Source of the DNA: Terebella lapidaria
Lineage: Eukaryota; Annelida; Polychaeta; Terebellida; Terebellidae
Reading direction: 5' to 3'
Length of the DNA: 64,000 nt
NCBI GenBank assembly: GCA_949152475.1
Contig: OX424563.1
Coordinates: 23,099,001-23,163,000 of the forward strand
Made by a program: the position numbers and the translations under genes. Below, piece after piece: positions 59,101-64,000 of this stretch; the first letter of the stretch is position 1; every line of letters starts with the position of its first letter. The notes below the pieces were generated by a model. It was given only the letters and a program-made list of their open reading frames with translations. It ran no database searches and had not been told where the DNA came from.

Positions 59101-62100
59101 TGTGTGGTGACCTTGAATTTGACCTTGGATGACCTTGAAAGTTCAAAACAGCCATTTTTGGGTCGAGAAATGCTCAAATTTGCACCTGGCCTGTCTTTTC
59201 TCGAAAACTGTCTGATCAGTTTTGAGATTATTGTTTCAAAATATTCCCCTTATGTACCTTTATGATGTTTATAAGTTTTGTTGCCCTTGAATCGCCGGTC
59301 TCCGTGTGGCGGCCATTTTGAATTTTTGACGGGTCAGCGCAAAAAAATTTGTTTGCCCCAAATCGCATTACTATTCATTTTGGGTCATTTCTAGACAAAA
59401 AAAATTTTTTCAACCTTTGGAAAAAATTTTTGACGGAAAATTTCGGCACTTTTTTCCTTCATAATGGGAGCTGCCAGGACTGTACTCATAGTACGCTTGA
59501 AGATGGCGCTTAGATATTGGCACTTTCAAATAGGAAGTCATATATAGCGAGTTGGGAGGTGACCTTGAATTTGACCTTTGATGACCTTGAAAGGTCAAAA
59601 CAGCCATTTTTGGGTGAAAAAATGCCCAAATTTGCCTCTACAGATGAAATGCATGTAGATAGAGCTTCAGTTTGCATTATGAACATATAGGTAGTCATAT
59701 ATGGAACAACTAATGATGACCTTGATTTTGACCTTGGATGACCTTGAGTGCTAAATGTCTGACTTGAAATCTTGAAAGTGGCCTCTGAAGCATAAACTTT
59801 TGCACATACAGGTTGTGTAAAAAGTCATGTATAAATGGCACATTTTTTGGTGACCTTGAACTTGACCTTGAAGACCTTGAAGGGCGAATCTCAAAATCTG
59901 AAATTGGCCTCTACACACGAAATACTTGTTGATAAAACTTATATGTTTGTATTATGAACATTCGAAGTCATATGCAGCATACCTGATGGTGACATTGAGA
60001 TTCACAAAGATGACCTTGACTGGTAAATCTCAAAATCATATGTCACCTACAATGCTGAAACCAAAATTGTCCGGTAACCTATCTTAGCCCTTGGGCTAAT
60101 TTTTTTTTTTTTTTTTTTTCCCCCGCCGTTTGGTTTCCGGATCATAACTCTTGAACGCCTTGATCTATCTTTCCGAAATTTTCACAGCTCATCCGAAATA
60201 CTTTGCTCCTAACCCCTATTGTTTTTCGTCGAGATCCGAAATCCAAGATGGCCGCCAGCGGCCATTTTGGAAAAAAAAATCGGGCGATTCCTGTCAATGT
60301 CATAATTTGATTCAGGCAATTTCCAGGAGAAAAACATTTTTTGGGTGTATTTTTTTTTTTTTGGACTTGGAATTTTTCCCTTGCCTGCCCCCATGCAGAT
60401 GTAATACTGTAACTGAGCCATGCTACTGTATTCACTGACTGCAGCCTGCATGTCCAGCATGAGGCTAGGCTCTGCCTTCTCAGCTAGTGCAGTATATGAG
60501 AGCCCTGCTCAGTAATGCCTTACAAGATCAGCCACTCTGTCCAGCACAGCGATAGGCTCCGCCCCTCTCAGCCAGCCCTGCTCAGTTAGCCTTACAAGAT
60601 CAGCCAGTCTGTCCAGCACAGCAATATAGGCTCCGCCTTCTTAGCCAGCCCTGCTCAGTCATGCCTGACAAGTGATACAGCTAGCATGTCCAACTTGACC
60701 CCAGGCTCATATCCATGCATAATCCCTCACTCCCCCCTCCAAAGCCTGGTTTACTAGTGTGTGTACATGGTAAAAGAATGAAGTTCCACCCCACAGAATA
60801 CAATAGTTGGTTAATAAGCCACACACATGACACAACATGCTTGGGGGATGATTTGTCCTGTCTGCATTTATATTGTACAAACATGTATTGTTTGAATGTT
60901 TTGTTATCCAATTCTATTTCACATGCAATGACCAAATCATCATTGTTTTAGTTAGCTGGGAAATGTTTGGCTTTGGTTATAATGTGAATGCGAAAATTCC
61001 GCTGTATTGTACAAGTTTTGAAATCACAAAATTGGCCAAGGTGACACAGCATTCTTTTAGTCACGTATCATTTTACATTTGACAGGAGCACCTGAAAATA
61101 TCACGAACATCCTGATTAAATATACTAGTATTCTGAATATTGGCTGGGTAGTACTCTGAATATTGGCTGGGTAATTGTCCATTCATTTTGGGTGGCAAAT
61201 GTCTGGTGGGCCAAGTTGTCAAGATGATAGAAAGCAGTTCTGGTAAGAAATTGTCTGATGAGCTCTCACTCTTACCCACATACAATGGCCTATGTATCCT
61301 TTTTTCTCAGTCCAGTATGACCATTTGAAATAATAACAAATTGGGGGATGCCACAAAGCCTATAGGCTTTTATGTCTAGTTTATTGCCCAGCTTATGCCA
61401 TGTCACCCTTATGTCATTCCAATCACAGATGTTTTGTTGAATGTGACCTTTGTCAAATTCAATAATAAGAATTATTCGTAAACATGTTGTTTGTAACCAG
61501 AATTGTGCACAGTATTCAATGTAGTTGAGAAAAAAATACAGTACCAATTGTACACACAAAAATGAATCCACATGGTAGAGTCCTATGGACCAATAATAAA
61601 TGTATATTCCTGAAATTTGTGTGCAATTGGTGCTGTATACACCGTTTTGACTCCCATGGTTCAAATAAAATCATAATGTTGTGCATGGTAGTTCACCAAA
61701 TAAGAGCGTGATTAATCCAGTGCTACAGTTGGTATCGGTAGCTTAGTTTGAAAGCCGGGATCGGGATGCTTTGCTAATTTGGGAATCATACATAAAATGT
61801 TCAACCCTGGCCAGCTAATGATTCATGTTGATTCAATAAGGTTCTGTAACGCAAAATGTGTATGCGAAATACCGGTACACAATTTATCAGGTGACTCTCC
61901 TGCTTCTAGATTTAATGGTAACATTTTAGGTACATGTAACAAGTCGAATAGTGTTCACAGAAATTTCTGGCATGAAATGTAGTTTCAGGAAGCCTCAAGC
62001 TTTGCGGTTTGTAATTCCATAATATAAACATTTTTAATCGAATTTCTGATATTGTAATAATTACCGATAAAGTTCTTTTACAATTTCAGTACAACAGCGA

Positions 62101-63982
62101 CATCATTCCATGACTCGCCGCAGACGAAATCCTGGCGGGATATTTCCACTGGCCCAAAGGTCCACCACGGAACACCTGCACGACCGTCTGAGAATTCCGG
62201 CTACAAGCCGAAAATCCGGCCTTTCTCCGCACCAACACATGTAAGGGAAATCTTTGAATATATGTGATATGTTATGATGGTGTTTGATCCTGTTTGCTTA
62301 GCTGAGATAATCGACAAGCCAGTTCATTTGGTTGAGAAAGTGGAAAGCTTTTCAGTGAAACTTTGAAGAATAGGCAACTTCCATGAAAAGTAAAACCTGG
62401 TGACTCGAAGTAATTAAAATTGAAAGAAAACATGGCTGATTCAAATCTTGAGCGTATTTGTGAAGCAAGTGGGCTCATTTCTTTTCACACATTTCATGAT
62501 TCCATCCTAAGACATTTTTCCACACCTGTTTCCAGGGTTCTCCGTTCAGTTTTCCGCTGGAGAGTGAGAAATGGGAAGACGAAGACAATGCGATCGTACG
62601 AGTCGCCCGCGAGCTGGCGCACAAACTGCAACACATGACCCAGTACACCAAGGGGCAGGGACCTATCGTGGTAAGGAAGGGGCCCTATCTCTGTCGGCAT
62701 GTGACCGTCTCATTGATAGGTTTTGTTGCTTCCCATTCGATAAACAGTGGTGCATTTATCATGTTCATGTGGCTCATAATGGGCAAAAAATTCATTGCAA
62801 GTTGACGTATGGATACTTCAAAATATCGTAATTGTGATTTTACAGTCATAGATTTAAACACTTTGTTGCAATTTGGAATATACGTGAATGAAATGAATAG
62901 GACGGACAATTTTTTTTTGCCAGAACAAGGAGCAACTGATTTCCACAGCGAGAGCTGTCGCCAGTAATGGAGAGACTCTCGTCAAGTTTGCTCGAGTTCT
63001 CGTGGCTCACAGTATTGATAAACGGTAAGAGCAAATTTACCCGTTTGAAATGTTTGATCCACAGTGTGTCGCAGTTGTCAGTTGTGCGGCTTTTTAGCTG
63101 AGTTTACAATGGGTTGTTGTTCCTTGCAGAATCGCTGATGACTTGCAAAGCTCAGCCGATCGGATGCCAACGATTATAGCTCAGTTGAATATCCTCGCTA
63201 CTGTCAAAACCGCCACCCCTGATGATAGATCGGTAAGTGATGATCACGGAATGATGTGTTGTGTCTCGTCCAGAATATAGTGTCATGTTTTTGTGGTGCT
63301 ACTAATTTCAGCATAATATAAGCTCTAATAATGTGTTCTTCTGCAGAATTGTTCATAATTTAATTAGCGAAATATTCATTGTGTTAATTGCAGACAGAGA
63401 AGATGCTCGTGAAGACTTCTGAAAATCTCGTCGAGGCAATCAACAAGATGTTGCGCAATGCTGAGGCTGCCTGTGTCAAGGTCAGTTGATTCAAGGTCAA
63501 ATGGTAGTCAGTGCTTACGGTAATTATCAGCCAGTTTTCGCAGAAACTAATATGTCATGGATTTAGTGGCTCTGATTTTTGCAGTTCAAATTTACATGAT
63601 TTGCAAGAAAAACAAACATTCAGTTTAGCATTAACAATTTTATTGTAATGCTAAATCAACAAATGAGTAATTGTGTTTTGTCAACAAATTATGCACATAA
63701 TGCATGTAGTAAATATTTTAATTGAGCAATAATATCAGACACAATGACAACTTGCTTATGTTATTGAAGTCATCTTTACCTTTGCAGGGTTTACGTCCCA
63801 ACTCAGCTGAGTCCGCGAAGGACGACACACAAGCCCTTGTGCTGGCCACTCAGTGGCGACGGAAGTTCAACAGACACCGTCTCCTGGAATACTCGATGAC
63901 CAGCGTCGATGACCTTGGACTCCGCAAGGTCAAGCAACAGAGTCCCGCACCTGCTCTTAGTAACATTATGATGCAGCGATGA
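32177..63982 (+). CDS. Vinculin/alpha-catenin family protein, 1,585 aa, 31 exons
   Basis: Exons: 32177-32257, 32937-33089, 33508-33666, 33967-34089, 34462-34641, 41317-41454, 41778-41933, 42091-42321, 42728-42845, 43133-43342, 43476-43670, 43861-44064, 44253-44378, 50997-51165, 51359-51491, 51719-51829, 52132-52312, 52500-52731, 52992-53172, 53422-53524, 53638-53838, 54270-54392, 54780-54912, 55323-55505, 55861-56022, 62090-62240, 62536-62670, 62924-63024, 63130-63232, 63394-63480, 63788-63982. All phases agree and the sum is 4,758 nt. An in-frame TAG sits 9 bases before the ATG. Residues 15-37 (TKSIERVLAPIAAQVSQLII...) align with the vinculin head start. Residues 279-690 follow the alpha-catenin/vinculin middle. 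About 690-1,170 are further helical bundles. About 1,170-1,380 is a polar linker. Residues 1,380-1,521 are the tail, with RMPTIIAQLNILATVKT close to vinculin's. Such proteins link adhesion sites to actin. At 1,585 aa it is longer than vinculin (about 1,070) or alpha-catenin (about 900), and it lacks vinculin's proline-rich strap. Confidence 0.88.
34850..35018 (+). repeat. DIRS copy 1, left inverted terminal repeat
   Basis: 169 bp matching 40,997-41,165 in inverted orientation. The outermost 23 bases to its left are not shared with the right end but recur, inverted, in the internal complementary region. Confidence 0.85.
35429..37528 (+). CDS. DIRS copy 1, gag-like ORF1
   Basis: About 700 codons from the ATG at 35,429. 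The N-terminus has a zinc-binding-like set (CPKC, CFDC, CDLC within residues 15-55). The middle is Ser/Gly/Arg-rich, and the C-terminus is basic and Gly/Lys-rich, fitting a nucleic-acid-binding gag. The position before the RT frame is normal for DIRS elements. Confidence 0.75.
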   Translation: MTSQSSLGTGAMDERPCPKCLVNTLRGGEKHSVCFDCLDHGPVSMEDLRCDLCRFWRPSSFVQATAKYSEASLARRDALRLAEASAPQVRQSPMEVETPPVTAQIASGVSQPLGLTQDMVNAAVQSFFAQSLSSLQGPLLPGLSSLLGQGVPAGSSAAPSSQGELAPSAGKKSKSSKKKVSVLAKAKAAKEPHSTFVVPQSGPIEVEGSVVSSPGPSKKRKRASSKRRGAETTSIFDVAQASSDLSVGDDQASGFDRRGSLDGSFGSSVSRFEGGEFPLFGGEALDRSCDRESSLGGRAPGPRSGHDRAGGAGVVPQGHSSPVYADVSRRTGAIAEQAFPRPSFDVPLGSSRSSIGPVRSNDRGGRVEADQESSSSEDETSDQAGGSNFRWALESVARRMDLPIDAPGPSRGTGRFASAPVRRPIRLPVAPALVKSFDKINKGVMAKKDVARTESTFPTSRVRPESIDTYRTVESEGGHQTSVPVEDPNLHLLSRKQGTVWSAYVKKARLSHWQTLSHQLMGQLSLTDHLTTLVQEFVDEADLEEGSRANIHAALGVLAGVVHAAERDSAHLGAQLDLTMRDADLRLLDVSATDVAELRGRPLFSGYTYANLSRSDISVMREHLRDEAMAKALLGKSAGSGTGKKTKGQKPAQPQAPHAPASTQPPFRGAQPPPPRGDGKRGGKGGERFKGKGKASGKK
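37038..39635 (+). CDS. DIRS copy 1, reverse transcriptase/RNase H with methyltransferase-like region
   Basis: The first 160 codons overlap ORF1 and may not be used. From about 37,530 the frame reads as DIRS RT: PVFDLSNLNKFL, LPFGVATAPYVF and the YIDD catalytic motif (38,199-38,210). RNase H follows (FFTDAS and DNSTVVAHINKQGG). After it comes the region NIDLFATSRNHKLPVYFSP to YPPTRFLTEVL, which corresponds to the Dam-like methyltransferase segment known in DIRS elements. Confidence 0.85.
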   Translation: MWTRRIWRRGVAPTFMQHSASWPEWSMLLSVTVRTWAHNWISPCVMPISVCLTCPLRTSLSYVGGRCSQAIPTPTSLDRIFPSCGNISGMRLWPRLCLGSRRGLGQARRPRVRSLPNLRHHMHPLLRSRPFVGRSLPLPGGMASAEAKGVNASRAKGKLLVRSDSLRESVGSVEGSVLSEFDLPQPGPVGGRLAQFVQNWSDLASSDNSVVAWVKFGLTFRWEAGKPPIRPKAWFFPVPGDREKFQLLQHEVQQLLEKRAIEVVKDERGFYSLIFLVPKKTGGWRPVFDLSNLNKFLIIPRFKMESALSVQKALSKGKWAVSIDVKDAYLHVPIHPADRRYLKFAFEGSVYQFRVLPFGVATAPYVFTRIVRTMAARFRSVGIQFHHYIDDWLIIADSPSQAIEQSGFVLRLATSLGWIPNWAKSHLSPTQRFEYVGVDYDLERGVALPPRKRVLKAIAAMEVALTQSSITARQFLSIIGLLASMETQVPFGRCFLRPIQWCLALQWRILTDRLDQVVSVDDRAREAMHWWRDHRNLFRGMPLAEYLPDRTFFTDASELAWGAHMDEHELSAVWNTSERALHINVLELRAVRRAFEIWGPQSPPGTKWLVFTDNSTVVAHINKQGGTRSSQLCLEAECLIRFAFKYRLFIRARHLPGHRNVLADALSRPDKIIGTEWSLHPGVFRRVCQAFGTPNIDLFATSRNHKLPVYFSPLPESEALAVDAMSQSWDGMFGYAYPPTRFLTEVLHKVARSQCEILLVAPCWPMQAWFPLLLSLLIDVPRVLPIEDRLLKQPGRDIFHDSVHVLKLHVWRLSSDPSRRQDFLSRCPYISRERIGDPPLKRMRLNGEYSYVGVTEGALIRSLPL
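37673..40534 (+). CDS. DIRS copy 1, tyrosine recombinase frame
   Basis: The C-terminal part (from about 39,480) is a tyrosine recombinase: GRRRSDVAAI supplies the first Arg, SHQIRHISMS gives the HxxR pair, and GMWTNSTTFIGFYL carries the Trp and catalytic Tyr. The front two-thirds overlaps the RT frame in another phase. Extensive RT/YR overlap is reported for DIRS-1 as well. Whether the overlapped part is translated is unknown. Confidence 0.8.
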   Translation: MGEVRSHLQMGGWKTTDQTQSVVLPCARRSGKVSASAARGAAVARETCDRGGQGRERILFSHLPSAEKDRRVASRFRSVKPQQIPDHTQVQDGVGAFRPESSVQGEVGSQYRRQGRVLTCANTPSRSAIPQVRLRRFGVSVQGTSFWSSHRPLRVHPYRKDDGSQVSIGRNSIPPLYRRLVNHSRLPVSGYRAIRVRPQVGDQPRLDPQLGEVSSVPDTEVRVCRGRLRSRARSSSSSAEESSQGDCGDGGRADAVVDHSSTVSVHHRSVGVDGDTGTVRQVLPQTHSMVSSVAMADPHRSTRPSRIGGRSCSGSNALVAGPSESFPRDATRGVSARSDLLHRCVRIGLGSSYGRARTLGCVEHEREGVAHQCPRAASGETCVRDLGASESSRDEVVGLHRQQHSSGAHKQTRWNSVESALFGGRVSDQVCLQVPSVYQGEAPAGSQECPSGRSVETGQDHRHGVESASGGVSARLSGVRDTEHRPVRNLSESQAPGLLLTSARERGTGCGRDVSVVGRDVRVCVPANSVPNRSAAQSSQVSVRDSVGGAMLADAGVVPPATVPPDRCTTCSPDRGQVAEATGAGYISRFRPRAQITRLEAIERSFQEAGFSQQVSIHLARKNRRSSSKTYEAKWRVFVRWCNGRRIDPLSAPLNAVLDFLCYLFDRLNLKPTTIEGYRSMLGPVFRARGIDLTNNRILADLLASFRTQRPRGVPTLPDWDMAFVLYCLTKAPWEPLKEVSLQRLTLKTFLLVMLASGRRRSDVAAIDVSRVAFGADGSVSLYPVRDFMPKTRAAVEGGKAFSPIVIPSLGGYVGRNEPDALLCPVRALKIYIDRTRSIRKDRKRLFISYQPNRATDISTATLSRWVKVVVRTVYAESGADDRVTYKISSHQIRHISMSLAARSNIPLEYIVRAGMWTNSTTFIGFYLSNAAELQDQSSRFRLGPLVVAQAVV
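40832..40934 (+). repeat. DIRS copy 1, internal complementary region
   Basis: The first half is the inverted complement of the element's left tip (to ATAAAC). The second half (from TTCCCAAATTT) is the inverted complement of the right tip. The two meet at AACTTCCC, so the region joins both ends. This is the diagnostic DIRS feature, thought to template end completion and circle formation. Confidence 0.9.
40997..41165 (-). repeat. DIRS copy 1, right inverted terminal repeat
   Basis: Partner of 34,850-35,018. About 50 further bases (41,166-41,214) complete the right tip and match the second half of the internal complementary region. Confidence 0.85.
44573..44741 (+). repeat. DIRS copy 2, left inverted terminal repeat
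   Basis: Corresponds to 34,850-35,018 of copy 1 and is inverted relative to about 50,720-50,888. Confidence 0.8.
45153..47252 (+). CDS. DIRS copy 2, gag-like ORF1
   Basis: About 700 codons, almost the same as copy 1, including the N-terminal Cys cluster and the basic, Gly-rich C-terminus. Confidence 0.75.
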   Translation: MTSQSSLGTGAMDERPCPKCLVNTLRGGEKHSVCFDCLDHGPVSMEDLRCDLCRFWRPSSFVQATAKYSEASLARRDALRLAEASAPQVRQSPMEVETPPVTAQIASGVSQPLGLTQDMVNAAVQSFFAQSLSSLQGPLLPGLSSLLGQGVPAGSSAAPSSQGELAPPAGKKSKSSKKKVSVLAKAKAAKEPHSTFVVPQSGPIEVEGSVVSSPGPSKKRKRASSKRRGAETTSIFDVAQASSDLSVGDDQASGFDRRGSLDGSLGSSVSRFEGGEFPLFGGEALDRSCDRESSLGGRAPGPRSGHDRAGGAGVVPQGHSSPVYADVSRRTGAIAEQAFPRPSFDVPLGSSRSSIGPVRSNDRGGRVEADQESSSSEDETSDQAGGSNFRWALESVARRMDLPIDAPGPSRGTGRFASAPVRRPIRLPVAPALVKSFDKINKGVTAKKDVARTESTFPTSRVRPESIDTYRTVESEGGHQTSVPVEDPNLHLLSRKQGTVWSAYVKKARLSHWQTLSHQLMGQLSLTDHLTTLVQEFVDEADLEEGSRANIHAALGVLAGVVHAAERDSAHLGAQLDLTMRDADLRLLDVSATDVAELRGRPLFSGYTYANLSRSDISVMREHLRDEAMAKALLGKSAGSGTGKKTKGQKPAQPQAPHAPASTQPPFRGAQPPPPQGDGKRGGKGGGRFKGKGKASGKK
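46762..49359 (+). CDS. DIRS copy 2, reverse transcriptase/RNase H with methyltransferase-like region
   Basis: Same motifs as copy 1 (LPFGVATAPYVF, YIDD, RNase H and the YPPTRF region). The frame is open throughout. Confidence 0.85.
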   Translation: MWTRRIWRRGVAPTYMQHSASWPEWSMLLSVTVRTWAHNWISPCVMLISVCLTCPLRTSLSYVGGRFFQAIPTPTSLDRIFPSCGNISGMRLWPRLCLGSRRGLGQARRPRVRSLPNLRHHMHPLLRSRPFVGRSLPLPRGMASAEAKGVDASRAKGKLLVRSDSLRESVGSVEGSVLSEFDLPQPGPVGGRLAQFVQNWSDLASSDNSVVARVKFGLTFRWEAGKPPIRPKAWFFPVPGDREKFQLLQHEVQQLLEKRAIEVVKDERGFYSLIFLVPKKTGGWRPVFDLSNLNKFLIIPRFKMESALSVQKALSKGKWAVSIDVKDAYLHVPIHPADRRYLKFAFEGSVYQFRVLPFGVATAPYVFTRIVRTMAARFRSVGIQFHHYIDDWLIIADSPSQAIEQSGFVLRLATSLGWIPNWAKSHLSPTQRFEYVGVDYDLERGVALPPRKRVLKAIAAMEVALTQSSITARQFLSIIGLLASMEKQVPFGRCFLRPIQWCLALQWRILTDRLDQVVSVDDRAREAMHWWRDHRNLFRGMPLAEYLPDRTFFTDASELAWGAHMDEHELSAVWNTSERALHINVLELRAVRRAFEIWGPQSPPGTKWLVFTDNSTVVAHINKQGGTRSSQLCLEAECLIRFAFKYRLFIRARHLPGHRNVLADALSRPDKIIGTEWSLHPGVFRRVCQAFGTPNIDLFATSRNHKLPVYFSPLPESEALAVDAMSQSWDGMFGYAYPPTRFLTEVLHKVARSQCEILLVAPCWPMQAWFPLLLSLLIDVPRVLPIEDRLLKQPGRDIFHDSVHVLKLHVWRLSSDPSRRQDFLSRCPYISRERIGDPPLKRMRLNGEYSYVGVTEGALIRSLPL
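47424..50258 (+). CDS. DIRS copy 2, tyrosine recombinase frame
   Basis: Same recombinase motifs as copy 1, in the same overlapping arrangement with the RT frame. Confidence 0.8.
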   Translation: MGGWKTTDQTQSVVLPCARRSGKVSASAARGAAVARETCDRGGQGRERILFSHLPSAEKDRRVASRFRSVKPQQIPDHTQVQDGVGAFRPESSVQGEVGSQYRRQRRVLTCANTPSRSAIPQVRLRRFGVSVQGTSFWSSHRPLRVHPYRKDDGSQVSIGRNSIPPLYRRLVNHSRLPVSGYRAIRVRPQVGDQPRLDPQLGEVSSVPDTEVRVCRGRLRSRARSSSSSAEESSQGDCGDGGRADAVVDHSSTVSVHHRSVGVDGETGAVRQVLPQTHSMVSSVAMADTHRSTRPSRIGGRSCSGSNALVAGPSESFPRDATRGVSARSDLLHRCVRIGLGSSYGRARTLCCVEHEREGVAHQCPRAASGETCVRDLGASESPRDEVVGLHRQQHSSGAHKQTRWNSVESALFGGRVSDQVCLQVPSVYQGEAPAGSQECPSGRSVETGQDHRHGVESASGGVSARLSGVRDTEHRPVRNLSESQAPGLLLTSARERGTGCGRDVSVVGRDVRVCVPANSIPNRSAAQSSQVSVRDSVGGAMLADAGVVPPATVPPDRCTTGSPDRGQVAEATGAGYISRFRPRAQITRLEAIERSFQEAGFSQQVSVHLARKNRRSSSKTYEAKWRVFVRWCNGRRIDPLSAPLNAVLDFLCYLFDRLNLKPTTIEGYRSMLGPVFRARGIDLTNNRILADLLASFRTQRPRGVPTLPDWDMAFVLYCLTKAPWEPLKEVSLQRLTLKTFLLVMLASGRRRSDVAAIDVSRVAFGADGSVSLYPVRDFMPKTRAAVEGGKAFSPIVIPSLGGYVGRNEPDALLCPVRALKIYIDRTRSIRKDRKRLFISYQPNRATDISTATLSRWVKVVVRTVYAESGADDRVTYKISSHQIRHISMSLAARSNIPLEYIVRAGMWTNSTTFIGFYLSNAAELQDQSSRFRLGPLVVAQAVV
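50554..50657 (+). repeat. DIRS copy 2, internal complementary region
   Basis: Same joined-tip structure as 40,832-40,934. Confidence 0.88.
50720..50888 (-). repeat. DIRS copy 2, right inverted terminal repeat
   Basis: Partner of 44,573-44,741. The right tip runs on to about 50,936. Confidence 0.8.
56376..58456 (+). mobile_element. GGTTACCGG-ended element with half-site array, copy 1 (intron 25)
   Basis: Starts TTAGGTTACCGGACC, then a CCGT run (about 56,426-56,458) and a TTTTTATC block. Ends GTCCGGTAACC plus the palindrome TTAGCCCTTGGGCTAA and a T run. The start and end share AGGTTACCGGAC as inverted repeats. The inside has a 360-bp direct repeat (from 56,582 and 56,941) and then a 134-bp array. 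No protein frame, so non-autonomous. Superfamily unknown to me. Confidence 0.65.
56880..58400 (+). repeat. Array of about 134-bp units with nuclear-receptor-like sites
   Basis: About ten units. Each reads roughly ACATATAGGAAATGATATATGCTG, GTGACCTTGAATTTGACC, TTTGACCTCA, TTTTCAAGGTCAC. Inside each unit are TGACCTTGA (the complement of TCAAGGTCA), TGACCTTTGACCT (a DR1 on the other strand) and TCAAGGTCA. Several units carry all three exactly (for example 57,394-57,436 and 57,661-57,702). Confidence 0.85.
58463..60099 (+). mobile_element. GGTTACCGG-ended element, copy 2 (intron 25)
   Basis: Abuts copy 1 and has the same start (TTAGGTTACCGGACC and a CCGTCCGTC run) and the same end (GTCCGGTAACC and TTAGCCCTTGGGCTAA). 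Its interior differs: two longer repeats (from about 58,690 and 59,185), then scattered GACCTTGA half-sites between 59,100 and 60,030. Confidence 0.65.
60437..60690 (+). repeat. Short tandem repeat, 73-90-bp unit, three copies
   Basis: TGTCCAGCA, GGCTCCGCC, CAGCCCTGCTCAGT and CTTACAAGATCAGCCA recur three times (starting near 60,448, 60,538 and 60,611). The units differ in length and are moderately diverged. Confidence 0.7.
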
Positions 63983-64000
63983 TGTGAAATGAAGAAGCAT

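Overview
This is a stretch of an animal nuclear genome, most likely a marine invertebrate. Introns carry GT/AG borders, coding exons are short, intergenic DNA is AT-rich, and mobile DNA is dense and varied. The phylum cannot be fixed from the sequence alone. Exon models were built by hand by joining frames across GT/AG sites and checking phase.

Layout. 1-24.5 kb holds no gene I can name. It is repeat territory: a three-copy repeat (45-670 inverted, 3,560-4,165 and 8,985-9,420 direct), a large old tandem duplication (3.5-8.7 kb against 8.95-11.6 kb), a perfect 322-bp tandem duplication (5,673-6,332), a TTAA-flanked element (12,198-12,611), two small elements whose ends begin TACGG (10,637-11,152 and 15,316-15,714), a second duplicated block (16.2-18.3 kb), and a 3.8-kb element built around about 22 copies of a 148-bp unit (20,041-23,875). 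At 24,591-28,578 on the minus strand lies a complete 11-exon gene for a 395-residue cysteine-rich type I membrane protein. The space between the two genes (28.6-32.2 kb) holds two nested TACGG-ended elements.

From 32,177 to 63,982 on the plus strand lies one 31-exon gene. It encodes a 1,585-residue protein of the vinculin/alpha-catenin family: a vinculin-like head, a central alpha-catenin/vinculin region, extra helical bundles, a disordered linker with a paired GILK + RVxF motif of the kind that docks protein phosphatase 1, and a vinculin-like tail. Two of its introns each carry a near-identical, whole-looking DIRS-type tyrosine-recombinase retrotransposon in the sense direction (34,827-41,214 and 44,550-50,936). 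Another intron is filled by two elements whose interior arrays repeat nuclear-receptor-type half-sites (56,376-60,099).

Most notable: (1) four elements with related TACGG termini, each with its own array of about 20-bp self-complementary units, one nested in another; (2) strong enrichment of GATC, and especially CGATCG, in the DIRS elements, which also encode the family's Dam-like methyltransferase region; (3) an unusually long vinculin-family protein with a candidate PP1 docking pair; (4) a transposon-borne array of DR1 and TCAAGGTCA sites inside that gene.
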